64,000 nucleotides of DNA from Dichetophora obliterata (taxonomy: Eukaryota > Arthropoda > Insecta > Diptera > Sciomyzidae). The translations under genes and the position numbers were made by a program. The notes below the pieces were generated by a model that ran no database searches, was not told the origin of the DNA, and saw nothing but the letters and a program-made list of their open reading frames with translations. This document shows positions 35,518 to 45,503 of this stretch, piece by piece. The first letter of the stretch is position 1. Each line of letters begins with the position of its first letter. The stretch lies in the NCBI GenBank assembly GCA_963920525.1, contig OY986439.1, forward strand, positions 19,267,319 through 19,331,318. The letters are read 5' to 3'.

Positions 35518-38500
35518 ACGTAAATAGACATGGATCTGAGCTAGCATATGTTAACATATCATCCCCTTTTGGTAGACCATTGAGATTTCTTATAGATACG
35601 GGAGCGTCAGCCTCATTTATTAATCCCGAATTCATACATAAAGACGATATTAAAAAATGTAAATTAACTTCAATCTCTACTATACTTGGAAAATATACTC
35701 TTAATGAGCAAGTATCATTACCTATATTTCGTGAATTCAATCAACGCGGTAATCTCATATTCCTTCTCTTCAAATTCCATAATTATTTCGATGGACTAAT
35801 CGGACTTGATGCCCTTACTCAACTCGGTGCAACAGTTAATCTTGTTAGCAAATCACTTAATACACAAAACTCAACTATTAATCTACAATTTAAACCAAAT
35901 ATAATATCAAAAAAATACTTGATTGCACCTAGATCTAAAACAGTTATTGAATTGCCAGTAGACACTCAAAATGGATCAATTTATCTCAGAAACACAGAAC
36001 TTAAACCTAACTTAGTTATATCAGAAGGTATATACGAATCAAAAAACTGGGTTGCTTCACTGGAAGTAATAAATTTTTCTGAAAATGAACAATCCCTTTT
36101 TCTTGAACAGCCTCTTAAAGTAAACCCTTACAACACTTCTGACTTTGTCGAATTAAATAATATAAACCCAGATAATACTTGTGACCCAAACCACTTTGTA
36201 GACTTATCAGAAATTCTCAGATTAGACCATCTGAATTCAGAAGAAAAACAAAAGTTATTGAAACTCTGTAAGAAAAATAACGACGTATTCTACAAAGAAG
36301 GAGAACAATTAACATTCTCCAACGAAATTAAGCACAAAATATCCACAACAGATGACATTCCAATTTACACCAAATCGTACAGATATCCATACGTCCACAA
36401 AGACGAGGTACAATGTCAAATCGCAAAAATGCTTCAACAGGGAATAATCCGCCATAGCTATTCCCCTTGGAGTTCTCCCGTTTGGATCGTTCCAAAGAAA
36501 AAGGACTCCAGTGGAAAACAAAAGTGGCGCCTCGTCATAGACTATCGGAAGCTTAATGAAAAAACAATATCAGATAGGTACCCGCTCCCCAATATAAATG
36601 AAATTCTGGATAAACTAGGTAAATGTGTATATTTTTCTACGCTTGACTTAGCAAGCGGTTTTCATCAAATAGAAATGCATCATAAACATATACAAAAAAC
36701 TGCGTTCACAGTAGAAGGTGGTCACTATGAATACATAAGAATGCCATTCGGTCTAAAGAACGCTCCATCAACGTTTCAGAGAGTGATGGACAATGTTCTT
36801 AGAGAATTAGTAGGAAAAATTTGTCTTGTCTACCTAGATGATATAATAATCTACTCAACTTCTCTTCAAGAACATCTTGAAAGTCTTGAAAAAGTTTTTG
36901 AAAAATTACGTTCGGCAAACTTCAAAATCCAACTAGACAAGTCAGAGTTCCTGCATAAAGAAGTAGCGTTCCTGGGACACATTGTATCAACAGATGGTAT
37001 CAAACCAAATCCTTCCAAAATAGAAGCCATCCAAAATTATCCAATTCCGCAAACTAGGAAACAAATTAAAGCTTTTCTTGGGTTACTAGGTTATTACCGA
37101 AAATTCATTAAAGATCTATCAAAACTTATAAAACCTCTTACTGAGTGCCTAAAAAAAGACAAGAAAATCGTAATTAATGATCGATATATACAGGCATTCA
37201 ATACATGTAGACACCTTTTAACAAATGACCCAATACTGCAGTATCCAGACTTCTCCAAACCGTTTATTCTCACAACAGACGCTAGTAATTATGCTCTAGG
37301 CGCAGTCTTATCCCAAGGCACTATAGGCAGTGATAAGCCAGTTTGCTACGCGAGTAGAACGCTTTCCGACTCGGAAACAAATTATTCTACTATAGAAAAA
37401 GAGTTACTCGCCATTATGTGGGCGACTAAGTACTTTCGGCCATACCTTTATGGTAGAAAATTCAAGATAGTTACTGACCATAGACCTCTAACCTGGCTTA
37501 TGAGTTTGAAAGAACCCAACTCTAAACTCATTCGCTGGCGCCTTAAATTAGAGGAGTATGATTACGAGATAGTCTATAAAAAGGGAAAGCTTAATTCAAA
37601 TGCCGACGCTTTAAGCAGAATAATACAGGATAAACCAAACACTAACGTGGACGTAAACATTAACGATACAGAATCTAATCACGCTACAAACGGAAGCACA
37701 ATTCACTCTGCTATAGAAAATCTCAACGATGGAATAGCTATTTCCGAAAAACCACTAAACGATTTTAATCTACAAATAATTCTACAAATATCAAGCCAAG
37801 CACCTGAAATCACAGTCGAAATTCCATTTAGAAATAAACAAAGACGCATAATCCGAAAAACTAATTTTAATGAAGACAGTATTACTCAAATTTTAAAAAA
37901 CTATATGGCACCTAATAAATTATCTGCCATCTATACGGATGACGATACATTCAGAATAGTCCAGGATGTATACTCCAAATATTTTTCACATACCCAAATA
38001 TTCCGTGTAATACGCTGCATGGAAATATTACAGGACATAACACAAAGCGACGAACAAGAACAGTTGATTAGGGATTATCACAATCGACATAACCATAGAG
38101 GAATAAATGAAACACATTTGCATCTCAAAAGAAAGTACTACTTTCCATTTATGAAAAATAAAATCACACAAACAATTAATAACTGCGAAACCTGCAAAAC
38201 TCAAAAATACGATAGGAATCCCCCTAAAACAAAATTTGAAAAACCAGAAACACCTATTAAGCCACTCGATATTTTGCACATCGATATATATACAATTAAC
38301 AATCACCCTATCTTAACAATAATTGACAAATTTTCTAAGTTCGGAGCAGGTTATAATCTACAATCGAAAAATAGCGTATCCATCCTAAAAGCATTAAAAA
38401 CATACATCAGTGTTTACGGTACACCTCGAAAAATTGTATGTGACCAAGGTCAAGAATTTATGGCAAATATATTTAAGGACTTCTGTCGTCAGTACCAAAT

Positions 38501-39047
38501 AGAACTGCATTTTACGTCATTCCAACAATCGAGTAGTAATTCTCCAGTAGAGCGTATGCATTCCACTTTAACTGAAATTTACAGAATTTTACTTACAACT
38601 CGAAAAGAAAACAATCTATCTCTTGAACATGACGAAATTTTAGCAGAAACATTTATAACTTACAATAACGCAATTCACTCCGCCACCAAACACACTCCCT
38701 ACGAGTTATTTTTTGGCAGAACATACAAATTCAATAACATAATTTCATTTCACAATGAACACGAATACCTTCAAAAGTTAAAAGAATATCAGGAGATTCT
38801 ATACCCAAAAATATGTGAACAGCTTAAACAAATTACAAGCCTTAACATAGATAAAATCAATGTAACTAGAGACGAACCCGAAAATTTCGACAGCAACAAA
38901 ACCATATTTAGAAAAGAAAATAGAAGAAATAAAATGACTCCTAGATTCACAAAACATAAAGTAAAACGCAATAAAAAAGTCACATTAACCACAATAAAAG
39001 ACCAAAAATTACACAAATCCAAACTAAGAAAACAAAATAAACCATAA
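35472..39047 (+). CDS. pol: errantivirus Pol (protease, RT, RNase H, integrase)
   Basis: Replication polyprotein made as a Gag-Pol fusion, -1 relative to gag and open for about 1,190 codons with no ATG near its start. Counting from TTG at 35580: aspartic protease DTGASASF near residue 7; reverse transcriptase with WRLVIDYRKLN, STLDLASGFHQIEM, FGLKNAPSTFQRVMD and YLDDIIIYS near 417; RNase H with TTDASNYALGAVLS near 564, then EKELLAIMWA and TDHRPL; integrase zinc domain H-H-C-C (HNRHNHRG...CETCKTQK) near 830-870; integrase core Asp ~901 (HIDIY), Asp ~954 (CDQGQEF) and Glu ~990 (SPVERM), a DD35E spacing by direct count. The tail is Lys/Arg-rich. Every catalytic residue looked for is present and no stop interrupts it. 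Confidence 0.97.
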   Translation, partial: SKFFPISLTEPTGYIDVNRHGSELAYVNISSPFGRPLRFLIDTGASASFINPEFIHKDDIKKCKLTSISTILGKYTLNEQVSLPIFREFNQRGNLIFLLFKFHNYFDGLIGLDALTQLGATVNLVSKSLNTQNSTINLQFKPNIISKKYLIAPRSKTVIELPVDTQNGSIYLRNTELKPNLVISEGIYESKNWVASLEVINFSENEQSLFLEQPLKVNPYNTSDFVELNNINPDNTCDPNHFVDLSEILRLDHLNSEEKQKLLKLCKKNNDVFYKEGEQLTFSNEIKHKISTTDDIPIYTKSYRYPYVHKDEVQCQIAKMLQQGIIRHSYSPWSSPVWIVPKKKDSSGKQKWRLVIDYRKLNEKTISDRYPLPNINEILDKLGKCVYFSTLDLASGFHQIEMHHKHIQKTAFTVEGGHYEYIRMPFGLKNAPSTFQRVMDNVLRELVGKICLVYLDDIIIYSTSLQEHLESLEKVFEKLRSANFKIQLDKSEFLHKEVAFLGHIVSTDGIKPNPSKIEAIQNYPIPQTRKQIKAFLGLLGYYRKFIKDLSKLIKPLTECLKKDKKIVINDRYIQAFNTCRHLLTNDPILQYPDFSKPFILTTDASNYALGAVLSQGTIGSDKPVCYASRTLSDSETNYSTIEKELLAIMWATKYFRPYLYGRKFKIVTDHRPLTWLMSLKEPNSKLIRWRLKLEEYDYEIVYKKGKLNSNADALSRIIQDKPNTNVDVNINDTESNHATNGSTIHSAIENLNDGIAISEKPLNDFNLQIILQISSQAPEITVEIPFRNKQRRIIRKTNFNEDSITQILKNYMAPNKLSAIYTDDDTFRIVQDVYSKYFSHTQIFRVIRCMEILQDITQSDEQEQLIRDYHNRHNHRGINETHLHLKRKYYFPFMKNKITQTINNCETCKTQKYDRNPPKTKFEKPETPIKPLDILHIDIYTINNHPILTIIDKFSKFGAGYNLQSKNSVSILKALKTYISVYGTPRKIVCDQGQEFMANIFKDFCRQYQIELHFTSFQQSSSNSPVERMHSTLTEIYRILLTTRKENNLSLEHDEILAETFITYNNAIHSATKHTPYELFFGRTYKFNNIISFHNEHEYLQKLKEYQEILYPKICEQLKQITSLNIDKINVTRDEPENFDSNKTIFRKENRRNKMTPRFTKHKVKRNKKVTLTTIKDQKLHKSKLRKQNKP
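35475..35481 (+). promoter_or_regulatory. -1 ribosomal frameshift site, gag to pol
   Basis: Heptamer A AAT TTT in the gag frame, of the X XXY YYZ type. The pol frame is closed upstream by TGA at 35469-35471, so the shift must occur between 35472 and the gag stop at 35517; the heptamer lies at the start of that 46-base window. Downstream RNA structure was not evaluated. Confidence 0.8.
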
Positions 39048-39126
39048 ATTTTAACATTATACCTCGAATTTTTTTTCCAATAGGCACTTTTAGCTTGCAT
39101 TATATTTGTATATTTTCACTTTTTAG

Positions 39127-40786
39127 GGTACAACTGGTCATTGGACAGTTAATAGAGATTCATAACGTCAAAGATAACCAAGGTATAATTCCACTCAGAC
39201 TCGGACCGGCACGAGTAGTAAAAGGGTATAACAATTTAATCCATATAATCGACCTAGACAAATACCATGAAAACATTAACAAATTATCCACTACCTTTAC
39301 TGAAATTAAAGCACAAGGTATACAACCAAATCTTATAAAAGTAACTGAAATGAAACTTTTCGAACTAAAGAATAAAATTCAAACACTATCACCTGTTGCT
39401 AGACAAAAAAGGGGTATCTTGAATGGACTAGGATCAGTAGTAAAGTTTATTACAGGAAACATGGATGCGGTTGATGCACAAAATTTAAATAATGAAATAA
39501 CAAAATTAAAAGAAAATGAAGAAAACTTACAAAAAGAATCGGTCAATCAAAACAAATTGAATATGCAAATGATCGCAAGATTTAAAAATATTACTGAACA
39601 CATGAATAATGAACATAGCACAATTGAAAAATTTGTAAACAAATATTCAAAAGAAACAGCCAATAAAATTAAAAGAAATGAAAATATTCTAGAAGAAATG
39701 CAATATCTTAACCAACTTAACTACAATATAGATATTTTATTCAATCATATCACAGACATAGCAGAAGCCATACTATTAGCCAAACTAAACATTATATCCA
39801 AGCTTATATTAAACCAAAAAGAGTTACAAGAAATTAGAAATTATATGATTAATCAATCCATTAAAATTGAAACAGATGAAGAAATATACGAACTATTACA
39901 ATTACAAGCATATTATAATCATTCTAATGTCATATTCAATGTTCAAATACCTAATCTTTATACAGAAAATTATCAGCTATATCATATTATACCTACCCCT
40001 ATAAACATAACAAAGCAAATAATAACAAAATCATACATAACTTACAATAACAAAACAATTCAGTTTTTCGACAAAACATGCCAAAGAATATCTAAAATAT
40101 ACTTTTGCCAAAAACCAATCCAAAAAGAAAACACTCAAGAATCTAAATGCCTGGGGCAGCTCATGCAAAATCAACCTGGACACTGCGACCTGTATGACCT
40201 CGGAAAGATAACAACAATCTTCCAGCCAGAAGCCAACTTTATCGTCTATATTAATATACCCTATACACTAATAAATTCTACTTGCAGTCAAAGACAATAC
40301 ACAGTTGAAGGTACCGGTGCTATTCATTTCCAGAACTGCGACATCGCTATAAGAGGTATCATCTACAAGAGCAATGTTGGAATTTTCTGGGACGAGATAC
40401 ATATCCTGCCAATAACACACTCAGGAATACAAGCCCTGTCAGTAACCGAAGCCCTAAACTTGGAAAAACTTCGCGACCATCAAATCGAAAGCTACGCATC
40501 AGTTAAACACCTCAGCACAATTACATATGCCCAAGACGCACTGCAATATACGTTAATTGTAATCCTTGTCCTGATCTTCATTTACGTCCCTAGGAAAATA
40601 ATGGCATCAATTTATACACCGCAAACCAATTTCGTAAGGGCCACTGCACAATCTTTATGGCCCTCACTTCATACTGGGGGGGGAGGAGTTACGACCCCCA
40701 CTCAAACGACAACAACAAATACATATACTTCTCAGCCACCACCCAAACCATCGAGGCTCAATACGCCGCTGCAACACTTACAGTAA
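39127..40786 (+). CDS. env: errantivirus Env glycoprotein
   Basis: Membrane glycoprotein of the class known to give errantiviruses virus-like particles and, in Drosophila gypsy, some infectivity. The open frame runs from about 39090; the spliced coding part should start at 39127 after the acceptor AG. A furin-type site RQKR followed by a Gly-rich hydrophobic stretch (fusion-peptide-like) lies near 39400-39450. A long coiled-coil-like Glu/Asn/Lys region follows, then a Cys-containing ectodomain and a single transmembrane segment near 40546-40590 (LIVILVLIFIYV). The cytoplasmic tail is Thr/Pro-rich. Its last ~33 codons lie inside the 3' LTR. No stops or frame changes. Function is inferred from family. 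Confidence 0.93.
40676..40686 (+). other. polypurine tract
   Basis: A run of G with GGAGG directly abuts the 3' LTR (40687). It is the expected primer for plus-strand synthesis. It also falls inside the env reading frame. Confidence 0.9.
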
Positions 40787-41446
40787 CAATTACAACAAAC
40801 ACAACAACAATACCAAATTAACCAACAAGTCAAAGACATCGTTACTACATTTACAACAACAGCACAAACGGCAATTAAATCTCGGCACCCACAACAATAG
40901 CACCAGAAACAACAACATAATAAGCCCCACTGCACTACTTAAAGTGCAGCGTAATCAATAAGATATTTTAAGTGTTCCAATTTTATTTACACTCTTTCTT
41001 TATTTTTTTCCTCATAAATCGCAACTATTAAAATAGGTTCAATTTTAAAGTATAACATTAAAATCAAACTCTTGCATTTCTGATATTATGTTGCAACCAT
41101 AAATTGGGCAACATTTTACGATTATTTATTCTACATATTAACCACAAGACATTAAAATGAAACCCTTGCATTTTTGATATTATGTTGCAACTATAAATTA
41201 GGCAACACTTTGCGACTATTAACTTTTACATATTAACCACATTGTATTTCTTTTACATACATTACATTTCTCCTATTTTACAATTGTATTTCTTCCATTT
41301 ATATCTTTACATACTTTTACACATTTACATTTCGAAAACGAATTGGTTAGATTTTAAGAAAGAGTTGTAATAAAGTTCAGTTCTAAGTTTACAGCAGAAA
41401 AGAAAAGTGTGTTTCAATCAAACTGCTCTAAGCAAGGAACATAACT
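40687..41446 (+). repeat. errantivirus 3' LTR
   Basis: 760 bp, reading the same as the 5' LTR throughout, including the internal ~94-bp duplication. AATAAA at 41369-41374 is the poly(A) signal. It ends ATAACT at 41446, followed by the CGCG duplication. Confidence 0.97.
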
Positions 41447-41450
41447 CGCG

Positions 41451-42616
41451 CGTATCTTAAATTGTTGCAAGTGCTGCGCGCGCCTCATGCGACCTGATGC
41501 GATACTATGATGCGATGCGATGCAATGCGACGCGTCCCATTGCAGTGCGACAGCGGGATGGATCATGCGCGCACGCAAAATAGTCGTGCACGATTTAATT
41601 CGTGATTTTTAAGGGGCCAACAACAAACAAGCGACTCACTCAAGTCAGTCGCTGAAGCTGCTGCTGCCACTTTTAGCTTAAATCGGGCAACAAGTACAAC
41701 GCGCGACCAACCGATTATGGCCAGTGTTTTGCTTGTTGTTGTCAGCATTTTTATTTAGGCACAAACAGAAAAAAAGAAAAAAAAAACAAAAAGAAAATCC
41801 ACAAAAACCAAATGAATAAAAATAAAATGAAAATGCTGTGGAAATTCATCTCGTCTCATCATTTTCGTCCACAACTGCGACGTTGTCGCATCAGCTTTAG
41901 CTGCGACCAGCAAATCTTCTACTTCTACTGCGACCCGGCCTCGCATTGTTTTACGTTGTACAACGAATTCTACAGCCTTCAGACAACGGCTCGTTTTGGT
42001 GTCTTTGTTTTTGCTGTTGCTGTTGCCAAGTTCATGAGACGCTCCTGATTTTCTTCATGTTGTACGTTATCTAGTTCAAGCTGGCGCGTTGTTGTGCTTC
42101 CAGAGCCAGTCAGTTCAGAGCCGAGTCTTGAGATTTTGTCCTGCATGCTTTTGACTTTGGTCGGTGGTTGCAGTGTTTTGTCTCTTTTGATTTATGAGAT
42201 TTATTGTTGCTACGTTTTCAATGCCTTTTATAAAGATTTTTTTGTTTTTGCTGCTGTTGTATTTGTTTCAATTCGGGAAGAAAGTTGGTAAATACCATTT
42301 GACCGTTGCTGTCGCATTACTTGAGCCGGAGGAGTCTTGGCGGTAGGCCTGATTTTTATTTTTTTCTAGTTCTATATTAGTTTTTGTTGTTTTTTTTACT
42401 GCGCAGCAAGTGTCGTTATGCACGGTATTGTTGCTGTTGTTGTTTTGGCTGTTGCGCTGCACGTTTTCTGCGTAGAGAAAAATTCATGGGAAAATTTGAA
42501 GCACTAGTTTTATGGCCACATTATTTAGTATCCTGATGGATTGGTGCATCAATCGAAATCAGTTCATTGGCCCTAGGATTCTCCCATGAATTGTGTTCTT
42601 ATGTTTTTATATTATA
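41451..42616. other. 1.2 kb without recognised genes
   Basis: Higher G+C than most of the window, with GATGCGATGCGA-type short repeats near 41500-41525. Open frames below 80 codons lie on both strands. Together with the sequence before 32929 it is the host context of the errantivirus. The small pair ATTCATGGGA (near 42483) and TCCCATGAAT (near 42584) may mark a ~110-bp hairpin repeat. Confidence 0.5.
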
Positions 42617-42660
42617 CTAGCTGATTTACCCGGCTTTGCACAGTTCTGAAGATATTTCGA
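42616..42660 (-). mobile_element. Helitron-like 3' terminus, minus strand
   Basis: Read on the minus strand: GTGCAAAGCCGGGTAAATCAG then CTAG followed by T. This is the same kind of end as the + strand element at 13682 (CCGGGTTCAGCTAGT). The 5' limit to the right is not visible; it may extend into 42660-43110, where no gene was found. Confidence 0.55.
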
Positions 42661-43714
42661 CATTTTTTTGGTTATATTGATGCAGACAAAAACTACTTCA
42701 AAAATTATATTTTTTTGTGGCTTCTACCTAGGAGCCTTATATAGTGCGCTTAATAAACTATTGAAAAATCAAAGTAAGAAAACTGTAAGCTTAAGATTTT
42801 TTTGATTTTCCATTGAAGTCGTACGACTGTCACGTGCGTAGCCACGGAAATGCTCATATGCTGATATGCTTATATGCAATGTGCACTTTTTTAAGCAATA
42901 AACCTTTAAACCTAAAGCATTTCCAGTATTGGTAACGTTTAAGGAATTCTGACATTTGACAATTAGATTAAAGTGCTTTAGACAAGGGCTTATACAGGAT
43001 TTGTTCTAGGGGGTGGCATAGGCATAAAGGAGTCTAGAATGCACATAAAGAAACTGTAACCTATATAATTCTATTTTCCGAGATTTTTGGTACTAATTTT
43101 GTTATCATGATACGCCACACATAGAGGTATTTGCTCGTTCTGGGCGGCCAAAAACCCAAAAGTCAAAGTAGGAATAATATTGAAAAAAATAGTCACTGCG
43201 TTAAAAGAGATTCCAAAGAACATTAGACAACAACCAAAATTTTTTTCCGCGCACCACGCGCACGTACGAGCAGTCGAAAGTTGAGTGTTTCACAGAGTTC
43301 TCGTAATAGTACTCGGTTCCCTTACAAAACAACCGGTTTCCATAGTAAATATTAGCAAAACAAGTTAATCGCACTAGGAAAAAATGATGGATCCTAGTAC
43401 TTCATATAATGGACTTATGAAAAATCATTTTACAACATATAATTAGTCATATCAATGCTGATTTTTTATTGATTGAAAGTAACCTTCTTTTTGTAGTAAA
43501 TTTTTGTTGAATTTATTTTTCAAGAAGCTTTTTCATATGTTATCAAGATAGATCAAGCAATAATATTTTTTGTTTAGCATTATTCAATCTTTCCTTTAAT
43601 GAAGTATCAAAAATTTTTTCCCGGATAGTCCCGGATAAGCACTTTTTTGATACTTTAAATATTTTTATATTTCAAAAGCTTTTTTATAATAAGTGGTAAC
43701 TCTTAAACATTATT

Positions 43715-43997
43715 AGGGGTATTCACGATTCAGTGCACTTGCCTGTGCAGTTGAGGACTTGAGGACTTGTGCACTTTACAAAAACATATTGTACGTACTT
43801 CAAAAATCTGCACAAGTGCTTTTCTACCATTACCTTCAACTTGAGGACTTGAGCAGTTGTGCACTTGAGTGCATTGAAAAATGTTGACAGCTTTGAAATG
43901 GTGATGGTGGTGTGTTCACGAAAACCTAACTGCTCAACTGCACAAGTCCTCAAGTCCTCAACTGCACAGGCAAGTGCACTGAATCGTGAATACCCCT
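43715..43997. mobile_element. young MITE with 59-bp perfect TIRs
   Basis: A 283-bp element. AGGGGTATTCACGATTCAGT and the next 39 bases (43715-43773) are matched exactly in inverse at 43939-43997. The flanks carry ATT on both sides. The TIRs are themselves repetitive (TTGAGGACTTGAGGACTTG and TGCACTTG). Perfect arms imply recent movement. Nested in the element at 43114-45056. Superfamily unknown. Confidence 0.9.
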
Positions 43998-44273
43998 ATT
44001 ATAATAAGTGTTGTGAAATTCGTGTGCATAGCAAAAGCAACATTGATCTATGTATATTGAAATTGAAGAGAGACAGCTAATGTATAATTGTTAGTTTGTT
44101 TTATAGTTGTTTGTTTTTTGCTGTGTACACGCTTCTGTTGAGTTTTTTTATGTATACTCCTTCACTTGTTCTAGAAATTTAACCGCGACAAGTCGTGCCT
44201 AAAAGTTGAAATAATAAATATATTCCAATAGTAAAATTCCAAAAAATTATTTATCATTGTTTCAAGGGGCAAG

Positions 44274-44672
44274 ATGGTGAAGCGTAAAACTCTTTTCGAC
44301 CAAGTGAAGAGTTCAGGTGTGCCTTCTATTGATGGTAAGCTAAAATGTTTAAATAATCAACTGTTCGCATATAAAGGCTATAAAAAAGAGCAATTAGCTA
44401 GCTTGAAGCGTAACTTTGCTCACTTTAAAACCCAATTTAAACAAAGGTGGATGAAATCTCACAGCAAAGAGGAAACATTTTTGAAGTACAATGACTCATG
44501 GCTTCAAAGGACCATTGAAATTCCTGTGGAATCGTCTCAAAATCAACCTGGCCGACCTCAGAAATTTTTCGGGGAGTCTAACGACGGAAGCAAAAGGATG
44601 TTTTTAACGGATGTTTTAAACCAAAGCTTCATTTTACTCATAAATAAACATACTTTTATATTACAGTCTTAA
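44274..44672 (+). CDS. transposon-encoded protein of unknown function, partial
   Basis: 132 codons from ATG, basic (KRKTLFDQVKSS, QFKQRWMKSHSKEE, GRPQKFFGESNDGSKRM). The block WLQRTIEIP...GRPQKFF...SKRM gives the impression of a conserved transposon-associated N-terminal domain, but I cannot name a family with confidence. After SKRM the reading turns hydrophobic and unlike the rest, suggesting that the real exon or domain ends there and the final ~25 residues are read-through. It lies inside a TIR pair, so it is probably the remnant of that element's own protein. Confidence 0.5.
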   Translation: MVKRKTLFDQVKSSGVPSIDGKLKCLNNQLFAYKGYKKEQLASLKRNFAHFKTQFKQRWMKSHSKEETFLKYNDSWLQRTIEIPVESSQNQPGRPQKFFGESNDGSKRMFLTDVLNQSFILLINKHTFILQS

Positions 44673-45503
44673 ATTATACGGTTCCTAAATGAAAAAATGT
44701 GTAAAAACATCTCCAAAGTTGATAAATAGCCAATTTTTTTTTGCAAAAGTTAGTTTGCTGGAGAAATACACACAGATGTTTCAATATTACTTAAATATCA
44801 TTTTCATATCTTCGAAATGGTTTCTTAGTTTCTTCTTTCTAAATCCACTGAGAAATTCAAAATCAATTCATATTCAACAAAGTTAATAGCTTATATCTGC
44901 AAAAGGGCAGAAAACCCGGTTTTTTACCCGTAACTCAAGATTTTAGAAAGTTTCGCAAATTTCAAGAACAGAGTCTTGTTGTACTCGACAAGATATCTGC
45001 ATTTAAGCACAAAAATAATTTTGGCCGCCCAGATCGTTGAAATACCTGTATGTGCGCCGGTAGACACACGCTTGTACACATAAGAAAATTATATATATTT
45101 CAAAGATGGAGTAAAAATCTTTCTAGTATCATGCTCGAAACATTTTCATATTTAATTTTGTTTTCATGTAATTTGAAACATTTTTTTCAAACAATATTCT
45201 TTGTGATTTAGTTAATTCAATAATGTGAGATCTTCTTTATCCCTAAATAAAATTGCATTAATTACTATTTAGCCCCCAAGTTTTCCTCTTTTTAAATAAG
45301 ATTACAAAAATGTCCCAATATTTTTGTTTTTTTTTAAAAAATGAATACAACCAGAGGGGTTACTCTGTAACTCGAATACGAAAACATTAGTTTTCGGATT
45401 CGAGTACGTGCAACCACGCAATTCGAAGTTCGACATTTTATTTCAGATTTTTGGATTTAAATTTGTCCCTTTTTTAAATTTAAAATTCTGTTACTTTCTA
45501 CAG

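Larger units (their letters stand above)
32929..41450 (+). mobile_element. complete errantivirus (Ty3/gypsy with env)
   Basis: An 8,514-bp LTR retroelement (32933-41446) flanked by CGCG on both sides (32929-32932 and 41447-41450). The four-base alternating pyrimidine-purine target is typical of gypsy-group errantiviruses. Order: 5' LTR, primer site, leader with a small ATG exon, gag, -1 shifted pol, env, polypurine tract, 3' LTR. All three large frames are uninterrupted. Both LTRs are 760 bp and I found no difference between them on reading, so the insertion is recent. It differs from gypsy itself in having no obvious zinc-finger insulator repeats in the leader. Confidence 0.97.
43114..45056 (+). 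mobile_element. DNA transposon of unassigned superfamily
   Basis: The left end around 43116 (CACATAGAGGTATTTGCTCG then TTCTGGGCGGCCAAAA) is matched by the inverse at 45019-45055 (TTTTGGCCGCCCAGATCG then TTGAAATACCTGTATGTG): about 37 bp with a few mismatches. Between them lie one 132-codon frame and one young MITE. The outermost bases and target duplication could not be fixed, so the superfamily is open. Confidence 0.7.

Noticed and set aside
36309..36521. Antisense frames inside errantivirus pol (also 38028-38306 and 38789-39100)
   Set aside because: Shadows of the pol frame with no independent support.
41451..42616. Host coding exon next to the errantivirus
   Set aside because: Frames are under 80 codons, present on both strands and without motifs; no convincing splice-bounded coding stretch.
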